Below, in pieces: positions 34,491-44,160 of a stretch of DNA of 64,000 nt (positions within the stretch are counted from its first letter, which is position 1; every line of letters starts with the position of its first letter). Under the pieces are notes generated by a model. It was given only the letters and a program-made list of their open reading frames with translations, was not told where the DNA came from and made no database searches. The position numbers were made by a program, and so were the translations under genes. Origin of the DNA: Stenotrophomonas sp. SAU14A_NAIMI4_5 (GTDB lineage: Bacteria > Pseudomonadota > Gammaproteobacteria > Xanthomonadales > Xanthomonadaceae). The stretch covers positions 2,438,777-2,502,776 of the forward strand of contig NZ_CP026003.1 of the NCBI RefSeq assembly GCF_003086795.1, in the 5' to 3' direction.

Positions 34491-35374
34491 TCCGCTTCGC
34501 TGCCAGCCAGTACGCGATCGAGCTGATCGAGCAGTGGGACGACTACGCCACCCACCTGGACGCCCACGTTGCAGAAGCCGCCGCGGCCGGCGCGCAGCTG
34601 GTGCTGCTGCCCGAGTACGCGGCGATGACCCTGACCGGCCAGCTGCCGCCGGACGAGCGCGGCAACCTGGCCGCGTCCATGGCCGGTATCCAGCCGCTGC
34701 TGCCGCGCTGGCTGGCGCTGTGCGCACAGATCGCCCAGCGCCATCGCGTCTGGTTCTGCCCCGGCTCGGCACCGGTGCTGGACGCTGATGGCCAGTACCG
34801 CAACCGCGCATTCCTGTTCGGCCCGCAGGGCCTGCTGGGCCATCAGGACAAGCTCATCATGACCCGCTTCGAGCGCGAGGAATGGAACATCGCCGGTGGC
34901 CGCGAGGGCCTGCGCACGTTCGAGACGCCACTGGGCATCCTGGGCATCCTGATCTGCTACGACACCGAATTCCCGATGCTGGCCCGGCAGCTGGCCGAGG
35001 CCGGCGTGGACCTGCTGCTGGCACCGAGCTGCACCGATACCGAGGCCGGCTACCACCGCGTGCGCATCGGCTCGCAGGCGCGTGCGCTGGAAAACCAGCT
35101 ACCGGTGCTGGTCTCGGCCACCGCCGGCATGGCCAGCTGGAGCCCGTCGGTGGATGTGAACTACGGCCGCGCGGCGATGTATGTGCCGGCCGACCGCGGC
35201 ATGCCGGCCAACGGCGTGCTGTGCGAGAGCGAGCGGGTGTTCACCGAGGAAAGCCGCTGGTTGATCGGGCAGATCGATGCCGCCGCGGTCTCTGCGGTGC
35301 GCCGCGAGGGCCAGGTGGCGTTGTACCGCGACTGGCCGGAGCAGTTCGCGGTGAAGGTGCAGCGGACGGCGTAG
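34487..35374 (+). CDS. Carbon-nitrogen hydrolase (nitrilase superfamily)
   Basis: 295 residues. The catalytic triad is visible: Glu43 in LLPEYAAM, Lys122 in GHQDKLIM and Cys157 in LICYDTEFP. This is the amidase type of the superfamily, which splits or makes C-N bonds; the substrate is unknown. The ATG sits on the GNAT stop codon (ATGA), giving translational coupling. The TAG stop starts a degenerate GTAG-headed element. Confidence 0.9.
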   Translation: MIRFAASQYAIELIEQWDDYATHLDAHVAEAAAAGAQLVLLPEYAAMTLTGQLPPDERGNLAASMAGIQPLLPRWLALCAQIAQRHRVWFCPGSAPVLDADGQYRNRAFLFGPQGLLGHQDKLIMTRFEREEWNIAGGREGLRTFETPLGILGILICYDTEFPMLARQLAEAGVDLLLAPSCTDTEAGYHRVRIGSQARALENQLPVLVSATAGMASWSPSVDVNYGRAAMYVPADRGMPANGVLCESERVFTEESRWLIGQIDAAAVSAVRREGQVALYRDWPEQFAVKVQRTA

Positions 35375-35404
35375 CGCCGGGCCGACGCTCGGCTGACGCC
35401 TTCT

Positions 35405-35489
35405 GTAGAGCCGAGCCCATGCTCGGCTGGAACAGCAGTCAAGCATAGGCTCGACTCTACAAGAGCAGTCGAGCCATGCTCGACTCTAC
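35405..35489. repeat. Cluster of three SMAG/REP elements
   Basis: Forward element 35405-35429 and inverted elements 35436-35460 and 35466-35489, all with GAGCCGAGC/GAGTCGAGC-type stems. A degenerate fourth head, GTAGCGCCGGGCC, begins at the nitrilase stop (35371). The cluster lies between convergent genes. Confidence 0.8.
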
Positions 35490-35496
35490 AAGGGCG

Positions 35497-37494
35497 TCAC
35501 CGCGCTGGCAGGCCGTCGCTCACGCGTTCCATCGCCTGCCGGTAGCGGCGGCTGCCAAACAGGCCGCGCTGCAGGGTCGTGCGCAACGCCTGCACCTCGT
35601 CCTCTTCCGGCTGCTGCGCGCAGGCGCGCTCGGCCCAGAACACCGCGCGGTCAAACTCGACCTCGCTGCGCGCGGCGTAGTACTGCGCCAGCATCCAGGC
35701 CGCCTGCGTCCACGCCTGTCCACCCCAGAACTCCAGCGTATCCAGCAGGCGCGGCAGGCGCCCCTCGGCAGGCACCTGCGTGCGCAGGTAGTACCCCGCA
35801 CCCGCTACGCAGCTGCGGACGCGACGCTGCAGACGCTCGCCCCACTCTTCTTCGGTCGCCGCCAGCTCCAGGCAGCGCAGCTCGCAGGCATTGGACAGAT
35901 GCACCAGCTCGTCCGCGCCGATGCCGGCGATCCCGCCCTCCTCCAAGCCACGGTCGTAGACCAGGCTGAGGTTGTAGAGCGCGCGGCCACTATCCCGCTC
36001 GGCCGCACGGCGGTACCACTGGATGGCCAGCGCCGGATCGTAGGCAGGCGCGTGCTCGAAGTAGTGGTAGCCGAGCGCGGCCTGCATCTCCGGGAAGCCC
36101 AGTTCGGCACCGACCTGCGCCATGTGCAGCAGCGCGGTGTGCTGCAGCGATTCGTCGAAGGCATGGTAGACGTCGTTGAACGGGCAGTCCGCGCCCGGCG
36201 CCGGCACCGCCATCAGCGCGGCCGCGTGGCGCCAGGCCGCCTCGGCCTGCGCCGCATCCGGCGTCACCCCGCACCAACCGGTGTCGCGCAGTACGCCCTG
36301 CATTACCGCCGCCCAGGCCGAGTTTCGCCACTGCCGTGCCACCACCGGCGCCAGCCACTCACCCATGCCAGTTGCCGCGGCTGCATGCAGCATGCGCATC
36401 AGCTGATGATCATCGAAACCGCGCGGCACGCTCGGGTCGGCCGCCTGCGCGTAGTACGCCGCAGCCATTTCGGCGTTGTCCACCCGCGATGCCAGCTCGG
36501 CCAGCTGCAGATGGATACCCGTCCGCTCCAGCGCCGACTGCGGCTGGGCCAGCAGTTCCATGCCGCGCGCGAAGGCCTGCTGCACCGCGCTGCGGTCGTC
36601 GGTGTCGATGCTGTCCACGTCGATGGCATCCAGCCACACGATCATGCGCAGCTGGTTGCGCTGCGATGCGTCCAGGCCTTCGGCCAGGGGACCCTCGGCC
36701 AGCGCCAGAATCTCTTCATGGCTGCCGCCCCAGCGCGGCGTACGCAGCCGCGCGTAGGTGTCCAGCAGCGGCAGTGCGTGCCCTGCAGCCTGCAGGCCCA
36801 TCTGCAGCCAGGCCAGTGCCGGCTGCGGCGAAGCCTCGTCGCTCGCGATCGGGTCGCCCTCCTCATCCAGTTCCGGCGGCGGCGGAATCGCGGCAGACCA
36901 GGACGCAGGCATCTGCGCCGGCAGCTCCGGCAGGCGCGGCGCCTCGGCCATCCACGCGCCGAGCAGGGCCTGCATGTCGCGCCACGGGCCGGCGCCATCG
37001 GCGGGATGGAAGCCATCGTGCATCCAGTCGCTCATCCACACCGGCACACCGAACGCCGCCACGCTGCGCATCAGCTGGTGCAGCAGCGGCCAGGGCAATG
37101 GCCCGCGATCGGCCAGGGCAATGGCGTGGACGAACAGCGCGGTCTGCGCGGCATGCACGCTGGACCAGGCGCCCTCGCCCACCGTTGACGTCCAGCCCGA
37201 GCCGCGCAGATCGACGGCGATGCGGTCCCACACCAAGGCGGCCAGCATCAGTGGCGCATCAGCCTGCGGAACCTGCCGCTGCCACACACCCAGAGCCTGC
37301 CACAGCGCATTGATCGAAAGCGCCTGCGGCGGCGCAAGCAGGGCCAGTGCACGCGCACCGCCCTCGGCGTCTTGCGGTGCGAGGAGCTCGGGCAAGGCGG
37401 ACTCGATGGCCTCGAAGCGATGGGCGAGCAGGTCATCCCAGATCGCGGGTGCGGCGTGAAGCCGCGGGGATTCAGCGGAAAGCGGAGAGGTCAT
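35497..37494 (-). CDS. Sel1/TPR-repeat protein of unknown function
   Basis: 665 residues, soluble and helical, rich in Ala, Leu and Trp. Sel1-like repeats are clear in the C-terminal third (for example ALGYHYFEHAPAYDP and AIQWYRRAAERDSGRALYNL), and more degenerate helical repeats fill the rest. There is no signal peptide. Sel1 proteins act as protein-binding scaffolds. It stands alone between REP clusters, so the genomic context gives no clue. Confidence 0.75.
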   Translation of the reverse strand: MTSPLSAESPRLHAAPAIWDDLLAHRFEAIESALPELLAPQDAEGGARALALLAPPQALSINALWQALGVWQRQVPQADAPLMLAALVWDRIAVDLRGSGWTSTVGEGAWSSVHAAQTALFVHAIALADRGPLPWPLLHQLMRSVAAFGVPVWMSDWMHDGFHPADGAGPWRDMQALLGAWMAEAPRLPELPAQMPASWSAAIPPPPELDEEGDPIASDEASPQPALAWLQMGLQAAGHALPLLDTYARLRTPRWGGSHEEILALAEGPLAEGLDASQRNQLRMIVWLDAIDVDSIDTDDRSAVQQAFARGMELLAQPQSALERTGIHLQLAELASRVDNAEMAAAYYAQAADPSVPRGFDDHQLMRMLHAAAATGMGEWLAPVVARQWRNSAWAAVMQGVLRDTGWCGVTPDAAQAEAAWRHAAALMAVPAPGADCPFNDVYHAFDESLQHTALLHMAQVGAELGFPEMQAALGYHYFEHAPAYDPALAIQWYRRAAERDSGRALYNLSLVYDRGLEEGGIAGIGADELVHLSNACELRCLELAATEEEWGERLQRRVRSCVAGAGYYLRTQVPAEGRLPRLLDTLEFWGGQAWTQAAWMLAQYYAARSEVEFDRAVFWAERACAQQPEEDEVQALRTTLQRGLFGSRRYRQAMERVSDGLPAR

Positions 37495-37554
37495 CGGAAT
37501 TCAAGCAGAGCGACAGCACCGGCGGATTATAGCGCTGCGGCGGGGCTGCGCTCC

Positions 37555-37661
37555 GTAGTGGTCAAGCTTGCTTGACCGCCTTTTGCCGTTCCGTCGAGCA
37601 GGCTCGACGCCTACCAGAGCGAAAGGCAAAGGCAACAGCCGTCGAGCAAGCTCGACGCTAC
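37555..37661. repeat. Cluster of three REP elements
   Basis: A forward element from 37555 (GTAG head, stem GTCAAGC/GCTTGAC) and two inverted elements, 37591-37614 and 37640-37661, with stem GTCGAGC/GCTCGAC. The last head provides the TAG stop of the thioredoxin-like gene. The 37495-37554 stretch before it holds only the upstream region of the Sel1 gene. Confidence 0.8.
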
Positions 37662-37981
37662 GTCGGCAGCGCTGCCACCAGGGTGGACAGATCGGCGCTG
37701 TCCACCGGCCGCACCACGCGTGCCACTTCCTGGCCGTCGCGCAGCAGTACCACCGTCGGCCACAGCTTCACCTGGAACGAGCGGCCCAGCGGCTTGCCCT
37801 TGCCATCCTCGATCTTCCAGTGCGGCAGATCATGCGCGTCCACGAACTGCTGCAGCGCCGGCTGCGCGGCCTGGCAATGGCCGCACCACGGCGCACCGAA
37901 TTCGATCAGCAGCCAGCCGGCCTGCGCATCGACATCGCTGCGGGCCGGCTCGGCGGCCTGGTGGTCGCGCATGAAGGGCAT
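37658..37981 (-). CDS. Thioredoxin-family protein
   Basis: 107 residues with the active site WCGHC (Cys33 and Cys36), a protein-disulfide-isomerase-like centre, and the cis-proline in LWPTVVLL. No signal peptide is seen, so it is probably a cytoplasmic thiol reductant. It follows the host-attachment gene by 4 bp on the same strand. Its stop TAG is the TAG of a REP head, so the C-terminus (AALPT) is set by the repeat. Confidence 0.85.
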   Translation of the reverse strand: MPFMRDHQAAEPARSDVDAQAGWLLIEFGAPWCGHCQAAQPALQQFVDAHDLPHWKIEDGKGKPLGRSFQVKLWPTVVLLRDGQEVARVVRPVDSADLSTLVAALPT

Positions 37982-37985
37982 GCCG

Positions 37986-38402
37986 TTACGCCGCCAGTGC
38001 GCGCTGGATGTCTTCCAGCGGTGCGTTGGTGAAGTTCTTGGCCAGGTCATCCAGCAGCCGCGCCTGCGTTTCCTTGTGCAGCAGCGGGCGGATGCGGCCC
38101 AGGGTGATCGGATCGGCCACCAGGATCAGGTGCGAGTAGCGGTTCTTCAACGCATCCTCGTTCAACTGCTCGGCCACCTGCTTGGCGAACGTCGCTTCGT
38201 TGAGCTGGGAAATGGACATATCCTTCGGCACGGCACCGGCAGGCCCCTGTCCCGACACGCCCTGCTCGCTGATGTCCTGCAGGCGCAGCTCGCCCTGCTG
38301 CTTCAGCGTGAGCTGATGATCGGTGCCGACGTTGGTGAACACGCGCGCCGAACCACCATCAGTGACGACGACAAGGGTACCTTCGGGAATGCGACGGGTC
38401 AT
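37986..38402 (-). CDS. Host attachment family protein (archaeal-release-factor-like fold)
   Basis: 138 residues beginning MTRRIPEGTLVVVTDGGSAR, with LILVADPITLGRIRPLLH in the middle, matching the host attachment protein family first noted in plant-associated bacteria; the fold is related to the baeRF group. I took ATG 38402. It heads a two-gene unit with the thioredoxin-like gene. The biochemical role is not known. Confidence 0.82.
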   Translation of the reverse strand: MTRRIPEGTLVVVTDGGSARVFTNVGTDHQLTLKQQGELRLQDISEQGVSGQGPAGAVPKDMSISQLNEATFAKQVAEQLNEDALKNRYSHLILVADPITLGRIRPLLHKETQARLLDDLAKNFTNAPLEDIQRALAA

Positions 38403-39015
38403 GCGATGCTCCGGTTGCGTTGGTTCGCCACCACCGTAAAGGCTGCGTTGTGAGCGATGCGGCCACACTGCGTCCACAGCATGTCATCGCAGCAGGCGAC
38501 ATCAAAGCACGCACATGAACAGGCAGGTTGGAACACAGCGTCCGCTACAGCCCGCTTCGCTGCATGTTCACGCCGTAACCGTTATCATGAACCGATGATC
38601 GACACGACGTACTACGTGGCAGGCACGCCTGTTACGTGGGAAGCACGGCCGACCGGCGTACCGCTTGCCACACCCGCTCCCACCCCCTCATTCCTTCGCC
38701 GCGTGCAGGATCCGGGTGGATGACGCCGCTCAGGCGCTGATCTTCACTTTTTTTCGATGCGCACCCCGCTTGGTCCGGTCAGCCCGTTCTGATCGGCGGC
38801 ATCTGCCATCACCGCTGGCATTGATCTTCACCAGCCCTCGCCGATCCACGGCGTAGTTTCCCGTGCGTGATCTTTTCCCGTACGTCCTGGTCCAGCGTGG
38901 ACCGCCCGCTTCGATGCCCCTGCGCCAGTTGCGCCAGCATCGCCGTTTCCGATTTCCGGGACACACCACACCGCCTATTCCGCACTCCCCCTCCAAGAAC
39001 AGAAAGGACGTCCCC
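38403..39015. other. 613-bp region with at most two very small genes
   Basis: Between the host-attachment gene and the ProP-like gene there is no long coding region. It holds a possible 42-codon gene at 38595-38723 and a possible 25-codon gene on the other strand at 38744-38821. The rest (38822-39015) is C-rich leader upstream of the transporter, with AAAGGA close to its ATG. No repeat of the GTAG type is seen here. Confidence 0.5.
38595..38723 (+). CDS. Possible small protein (42 residues), unknown
   Basis: Reads MIDTTYYVAGTPVTWEARPT and then a Pro/Thr-rich stretch ending RRVQDPGG. There is no good ribosome site, but the composition (Tyr-Tyr, Trp, few Arg runs) looks more like a real peptide than a random GC-rich frame. 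It could also be the 3' part of a longer frame opening near 38457. I do not recognise it. Confidence 0.35.
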   Translation: MIDTTYYVAGTPVTWEARPTGVPLATPAPTPSFLRRVQDPGG

Positions 39016-40503
39016 ATGCAGGACAACTCCGATGCCCATGCCCATTTCGGCTGGTTCAAACGCCGCCGCCACCTGAAGGTCGACGAGATCACCGTCGTCG
39101 ACAAGCCCATGCTCAAGCGCGCCGTCGGTGCCGCTGCACTGGGCAATGCGATGGAATGGTTCGACTTCGGCGTCTACGGCTACCTTGCCGTGACCATCGG
39201 CCAGGTCTTCTTCCCCTCCAGCAATCCCACCGCGCAGGTGATCGCCGCGTTCGCGACCTTCACCGTGGCCTTCCTGGTGCGCCCGCTGGGCGGCCTCGTG
39301 TTCGGTCCGCTGGGTGACCGCTACGGGCGGCAGAAAGTGCTGGCCTTCACCATGATCCTGATGGCGCTGGGCACCTTTGCCATCGGCCTGATTCCGTCCT
39401 ACGAACGCATCGGCATCTGGGCCCCGGTCCTGCTGCTGCTCGCGCGCGTCGTGCAGGGCTTCTCTACCGGTGGCGAGTACGGCGGCGCGGCCACCTTCAT
39501 CGCCGAGTATTCCACCGACCGCAACCGCGGCCTGATGGGCAGCTGGCTGGAGTTCGGCACGCTGGGCGGCTACATCGCCGGCGCCGGCACGGTCACCGCG
39601 CTGCACATGCTGCTGAGCAGCGAGGACATGCTGGACTGGGGCTGGCGCATCCCGTTCCTGGTCGCCGGTCCGCTGGGCCTGCTCGGCCTGTACATGCGCA
39701 TGAAGCTGGAAGAGACCCCGGCCTTCCGCGCCTTCGCCGAGGAAGCCGAGAAGCGCGAGCATGACCGCCCGGGCCTGGGTGACCTGTTCCGCGTGCATGG
39801 CCGCCAGCTGCTGGTGTGCATGGGCCTGGTACTGGTGTTCAACGTCACCGACTACATGCTGCTGACCTACATGCCCAGCTACCTGAGCGTGACCATGGGT
39901 TATGCGGAGAGCAAGGGCCTGCTGCTGATCATCATCGTGATGCTGGTGATGATGCCGCTGAACATCGTCGGCGGTCTTTTCAGCGACAAGCTCGGCCGCC
40001 GGCCGATGATCATCGGCGCCTGCATCGCGCTGCTGGTGCTTGCCGTGCCGTGCCTGCTGCTGATCGGCAGCGGCAACGACTGGCTGATCTTCCTCGGCCT
40101 GATGCTGCTGGGCCTTGCCCTGGTGTGCTTCACCAGTTCAATGCCGTCCACGCTGCCGGCGCTGTTCTACACGCCGGTGCGTTACAGCGCGCTGTCGATC
40201 GCGTTCAACGTGTCGGTGTCGCTGTTCGGCGGTACCACGCCGCTGGTCACCGCCTGGCTGGTCGAGCGTACCGGGGATCCGCTGGTGCCCGCCTACTACC
40301 TGATGATTGCGGCAGTGATCGGCCTGATCACCATGATGTTCGTGAAGGAGACGGCGAACATGCCGCTGCGCGGTTCGCCGCCGGCCGTGGCCAGCGACAA
40401 GGAGGCCGCCGCCCTGCTGAAGAGCGACGGGCCGGTGACGGTGGACCCGACCCTGCCGCCGCTGCCGGAAGCCGGTGACGGCGAGACGCCCAAGCCTGCC
40501 TGA
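39016..40503 (+). CDS. ProP-type MFS transporter (metabolite:H+ symporter)
   Basis: 495 residues, 12 helices. NAMEWFDFGVYGYLA in helix 1, GPLGDRYGRQK in the 2-3 loop and GFSTGGEYGGAATFIAEY in helix 4-5 are signatures of the MHS subfamily that includes ProP and citrate/alpha-ketoglutarate symporters. The long hydrophilic C-terminus has Pro-rich ends but no clear coiled coil like that of ProP, so osmotic sensing is uncertain. AAAGGA precedes the ATG at 39016. Proline/betaine uptake is the first guess. Confidence 0.85.
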   Translation: MQDNSDAHAHFGWFKRRRHLKVDEITVVDKPMLKRAVGAAALGNAMEWFDFGVYGYLAVTIGQVFFPSSNPTAQVIAAFATFTVAFLVRPLGGLVFGPLGDRYGRQKVLAFTMILMALGTFAIGLIPSYERIGIWAPVLLLLARVVQGFSTGGEYGGAATFIAEYSTDRNRGLMGSWLEFGTLGGYIAGAGTVTALHMLLSSEDMLDWGWRIPFLVAGPLGLLGLYMRMKLEETPAFRAFAEEAEKREHDRPGLGDLFRVHGRQLLVCMGLVLVFNVTDYMLLTYMPSYLSVTMGYAESKGLLLIIIVMLVMMPLNIVGGLFSDKLGRRPMIIGACIALLVLAVPCLLLIGSGNDWLIFLGLMLLGLALVCFTSSMPSTLPALFYTPVRYSALSIAFNVSVSLFGGTTPLVTAWLVERTGDPLVPAYYLMIAAVIGLITMMFVKETANMPLRGSPPAVASDKEAAALLKSDGPVTVDPTLPPLPEAGDGETPKPA

Positions 40504-40610
40504 GGCATCGTAGGCGCCCGCGCATGGGTCGTGAAAGGGGCCCATGCCGGCCCTGCACTGTCGGATAACCGCAATCACGCATGCTGGCTTCATCCCTGAT
40601 GGAGACAGCC

Positions 40611-41699
40611 ATGCGCACGCTACTTCCGCCCGTTCCCTTCCACGCCGGCATGGAGCAGCCAGAGGCTGACGAGGCCGAGACCATCGACGCGCTGCGCGAG
40701 GTGTTCCTCGGCATGGCGCGAACGGTGGCCGCAGCCGAAGGCCATGCGCATCGTGCCGTGCATGCAAAAGGCCAAGCGCTTCTCAAGGGCAGGCTGAAGG
40801 TTTCTGATGGCCTGCCACAGGAACTGGCACAAGGACTCTTCGCTGCGCCTGCTACGTACGAGGCCGTCGTTCGCTTCTCTTCCCCGCCCGCCGAACAGTT
40901 GCCGGACACGGTGTCCACGCCGCGGGCCATCGCCATCAAGATCCTTGGTGTGAGCGGCGCCCGCGTTGCGGAGAGCGAAGAACAGCACAGCCAGGACTTC
41001 CTGATGGTGAACGGCCCGGCCTTCACCAGCCCGGGTCCAAAAGGCTTTCTCCGTTCAACAAAGCTGCTGGCGGCAACCACCGAGCGCATGCCGCGAACCA
41101 AGGCAGTGATTTCGGCCGCCCTCCGCGGCGGTGAAAGGCTGCTGGAAGCCGCAGGCGGCGGCAGCGGCAAGATCAAGGGGATGGGCGGCGAACCGCAGAC
41201 ACACCCGATGGGGGAAACCTTCTTCAGCCAGGTGCCGTTCCGCTTCGGCCCCTACGTGGCCAAGTTCTGCCTGCGTCCTGTGTCGGCGACCTTGCAGGCA
41301 CTGGATGGTGCACCGGTAGAGAACAGCGAGGACAGCCAGCGCGATGCCATCCAGGAGGCGCTTGCGAGCGGGCGCGGCGATCTGGTCTGGGAGCTGTGTG
41401 CGCAGCTGTGCCGGGACGAAGAAGCGATGCCCATCGAGGATGCCTCGGTGGAATGGCCACAGGAGCAGAGCCCGTTCATTGCCGTGGCCGAGCTGCATGT
41501 TCCGCCCCAGGTGAGCTGGGATGATGCGGAATCACCGGGCGTCGAAGACCGGCTGGCGTTCAGTCCATGGCACGCGCTGGAAGCACATCGGCCGCTGGGT
41601 GCGCTTAACCGCGCACGCAAGGTCGTCATGGCCGCCTCGCGTGCGCACCGGTCGCAGCACAATCGGTGTCCGCTGCACGAGCCGGTTGCAGGCACATGA
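40611..41699 (+). CDS. Catalase-like (SrpA/y4iL-type) heme protein
   Basis: 362 residues. The pattern of residues 60-200 (VRFSSPPAEQLPDT, RAIAIKILGV, QDFLMVNGPAF) belongs to the catalase-related family that lacks the full catalase fold. Such proteins may be peroxidases or fatty-acid-peroxide enzymes. I chose the ATG at 40611, 6 nt behind a GGAG; ATGs at 40581 and 40599 are also in frame. No signal peptide. It is a single gene downstream of the ProP-like transporter. Confidence 0.82.
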   Translation: MRTLLPPVPFHAGMEQPEADEAETIDALREVFLGMARTVAAAEGHAHRAVHAKGQALLKGRLKVSDGLPQELAQGLFAAPATYEAVVRFSSPPAEQLPDTVSTPRAIAIKILGVSGARVAESEEQHSQDFLMVNGPAFTSPGPKGFLRSTKLLAATTERMPRTKAVISAALRGGERLLEAAGGGSGKIKGMGGEPQTHPMGETFFSQVPFRFGPYVAKFCLRPVSATLQALDGAPVENSEDSQRDAIQEALASGRGDLVWELCAQLCRDEEAMPIEDASVEWPQEQSPFIAVAELHVPPQVSWDDAESPGVEDRLAFSPWHALEAHRPLGALNRARKVVMAASRAHRSQHNRCPLHEPVAGT

Positions 41700-41720
41700 T
41701 CCAGCCCTCCGGTGAGCGAT

Positions 41721-41850
41721 GTAGAGTCGAGCCTGCTCGACTGTTTCTTGCAAGCCAGTCGAGCAAGCTCCACTCTACAAAAAGCGGGAGCAGCCGAGCA
41801 TGGGCTCGGCTCTACAAAGAGTTGGATCAGTCGAGCAAGCTCGACGCTAC
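41721..41850. repeat. Cluster of four SMAG/REP elements
   Basis: Forward element at 41721-41743 (head GTAGAGTCGAGC) followed by three inverted elements ending near 41776, 41814 and 41850. One copy carries a C-for-G change in the stem (CTCCACTCTAC). The last head gives the downstream gene its TAG stop. Confidence 0.8.
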
Positions 41851-42431
41851 GGTTCCTGCCGGGTCAGTTTTCCCGGCGTCCAGTGCAGGACCCACTGATA
41901 CGGCCCCTCTGGCGGGCAGACGTGGCGGAAGCCGCGGGGTATCTCGCAGACCGTCGCACCGGCGGTCACGATGAAGTCGACGATGATGCGGCTGCCCTCG
42001 ATGCGGATGGACTGCACCGCACCCGGTATCTGCATGCCCGCATCATCGGCATAGCCGGATGCACGGATGGCCGCGTAATCCTCTGCATCCACCGGCGACA
42101 GGCTCTTCGGATTCTCCTTGCCGCGTGGATCATCCGGCGTCAGTGCCGTCATCACGGCAACGACGTTTCTTTGTGCGAACGTTCCCCCGGTGTAGGTGGA
42201 CGTGTAGAAGTAGATGATCTCAGAACGGCCATCGCCATCCAGATCGGCCACGCCAGTCCATGCAGGTCGGAAGTCAAGTTCGATGTCATCGCCCGGAATG
42301 AGCTGCAGCGTAGCCTCGGCCGCCTTCAGCGCCTGCACCAGGCTGGGCGGCGCGGGTGCCGCCTGCAGGGGCAGGGCCAGCGCGGCCACAATCAATGCAG
42401 ACAATGCGCCGGCAAAGCGACGTACGTGCAT
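41847..42431 (-). CDS. Exported protein with an FG-GAP/VCBS-like segment, unknown
   Basis: 194 residues with a signal peptide (about 1-24, ending LQAAPA). The stretch AWTGVADLDGDGRSEIIYFY is the Asp-rich calcium loop of FG-GAP/VCBS repeats, but only one repeat is present. The ATG at 42431 gives a clean signal sequence. Two cysteines near the end (VCEIP, HVCPP) may form a disulfide. The stop TAG is inside a REP head. I do not recognise the family. Confidence 0.65.
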   Translation of the reverse strand: MHVRRFAGALSALIVAALALPLQAAPAPPSLVQALKAAEATLQLIPGDDIELDFRPAWTGVADLDGDGRSEIIYFYTSTYTGGTFAQRNVVAVMTALTPDDPRGKENPKSLSPVDAEDYAAIRASGYADDAGMQIPGAVQSIRIEGSRIIVDFIVTAGATVCEIPRGFRHVCPPEGPYQWVLHWTPGKLTRQEP

Positions 42432-42573
42432 GGCGTCCCCCGTGACAGACGCGCGCGGACCGCGCACCAGCCACTGCATCCCTTCGTTCATGTGCTGCAT
42501 CCTCATCCATGGCTTCAATGCCCCGGATCATCGCACAGGCCGTGCACCCGGCGCGGCCAATGCCGACGACTGC

Positions 42574-44151
42574 TCACCCCGTGGCCGGCGCGTCCGTCTG
42601 CAGCAGGCTGTCGCGCTCACGCAGCGGGAAGCGGATATGGGCATCTACGCCGTCAGCGCGGAACTGCAGCTGCCCGCTGCCCGCCAGTTCGTAGGGCACG
42701 CGTTTCTCGATGAGCGAGCAGCCCAGGCCCCGCCGCTGCGGCGGCGACCAGTCCGAAACCGTCACATGGTTCTCGCACCAATGCAGCGCCAGCCAGGGAC
42801 TACCCCCGTCCTCCGCCTGCACGGACCACGACACGCTGATGCGGCCATTCCTGCTGATGGCGCCGTACTTCAGCGAGTTCGTCACCAGCTCATGCACGGC
42901 CAGCGACAACACCTCGGCCGCTTTCGGCGGCAGCAGCAGGTCGGGGCCCTCCAGCCCGTACTGGTCCGATCGATGCACCTGCACCGATATTTCCTCGTCC
43001 AGCATGCCGCGCAGGCACACGCCGGCATTGTCGGCGCGCGTCAGCAGCGCCTGCGTGCGGGCCAGCGACATCAGGCGGCCGCACAGGCGCTCTGCATATT
43101 CTTCGACGCTGCTTACCGTTTCCTGCGTGCGCCATGCAATGGCGTGGATCATCGCCATGATGTTGCGCACCCGATGCTGCAGCTCGGCCAACAGCACGGC
43201 CTGGCGCTCGGTTGCACGCTTCAGCGTGTCGATGTCGATGGCGATGGCGAACACGCCGGTGACCTCGCCCTGCGCATCACGCAGCGGCGCCGCTGCGATG
43301 CGTGTCCAGCGCACCTGTCCATCATCGTGGGTGAACTGGAATTCCAGCCCGGGCACCACCGTGTCGCCGCGCAGCGCACGGGCGACCGCGAAGTCCTCGG
43401 GCCCAATCGCGCTGCCATCCTCGTGCCACCCCTGCCAGCGCTGCATGTTGCCGGTGTCACGCGAAGGCAGCTCACCGGTGGGCAGGTAGGCGCGCATCTG
43501 CTCGTTGGACTGCAGCACCCGACCCTCGGTGTCGACGATGCACAGCCCCACCGGCAGCATCTGGAAGGCGAGTGACAGGCGTTCGTCACTCTGCCGCCGG
43601 CGCTGCTGCTCGTGCGCCCGCGCGGCGTGCGCCGTGTGCGCGGACGTGGTTTCGAACATGGTCACCAGCACCCCTTCGATGCGCCCGCCGGCGTCACGGA
43701 TCGGGCTGTAGGTGATGGTGAACCAGATGTCTTCCAGCACGCCCTGGCGGGCCAGCGGGTAGAGCTTGTCCTCGTAGGTGATGGTCTCGCCCTGCCAGAC
43801 GCGGGCATAGATGGGGCCGTTGATGTGCCACACCTCCGGCCAGCAGACACGCGTGGCCTGGCCAAGGCCGCCCGGGTGCTTGTCGGCCAGGATCTCGGCG
43901 TAGCCATCGTTGTACAGCTGGACCAGTTCCTCACCCCACAGCACGATCATCGGGAAGCCGTGGGCCAGCATCAGATCGACGGTCGCCCGCAGGTGGGGTG
44001 CCCACTCCTCGCGTGCACCCAGTGGCGTCGCCGACCAGTCGTGGGCGGCGATGCGCTCGGCCATGCCGCCACGCAGCGCGTGCAGGGGCGGCGACGTCGG
44101 CAGCACCGGCGTGGTCGCCACGGGCGAGCTCATCTGCAATCGGCTACCCAT
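42574..44151 (-). CDS. Soluble HWE-family sensor histidine kinase with PAS domains
   Basis: 525 residues with no membrane helix. Two or three PAS-type regions occupy about 30-310 ([21 protein letters not shown] in the second), then the HWE kinase core: the phosphoacceptor box [12 protein letters not shown] with His326, ALLTRA, and the HWE-like WCE motif in ALHWCEN. GAAGG precedes ATG 44151. It lies 9 bp after a receiver gene on the same strand. PAS-HWE kinases often sense light, redox or general stress. Confidence 0.85.
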   Translation of the reverse strand: MGSRLQMSSPVATTPVLPTSPPLHALRGGMAERIAAHDWSATPLGAREEWAPHLRATVDLMLAHGFPMIVLWGEELVQLYNDGYAEILADKHPGGLGQATRVCWPEVWHINGPIYARVWQGETITYEDKLYPLARQGVLEDIWFTITYSPIRDAGGRIEGVLVTMFETTSAHTAHAARAHEQQRRRQSDERLSLAFQMLPVGLCIVDTEGRVLQSNEQMRAYLPTGELPSRDTGNMQRWQGWHEDGSAIGPEDFAVARALRGDTVVPGLEFQFTHDDGQVRWTRIAAAPLRDAQGEVTGVFAIAIDIDTLKRATERQAVLLAELQHRVRNIMAMIHAIAWRTQETVSSVEEYAERLCGRLMSLARTQALLTRADNAGVCLRGMLDEEISVQVHRSDQYGLEGPDLLLPPKAAEVLSLAVHELVTNSLKYGAISRNGRISVSWSVQAEDGGSPWLALHWCENHVTVSDWSPPQRRGLGCSLIEKRVPYELAGSGQLQFRADGVDAHIRFPLRERDSLLQTDAPATG

Positions 44152-44160
44152 GTGCAGCCT

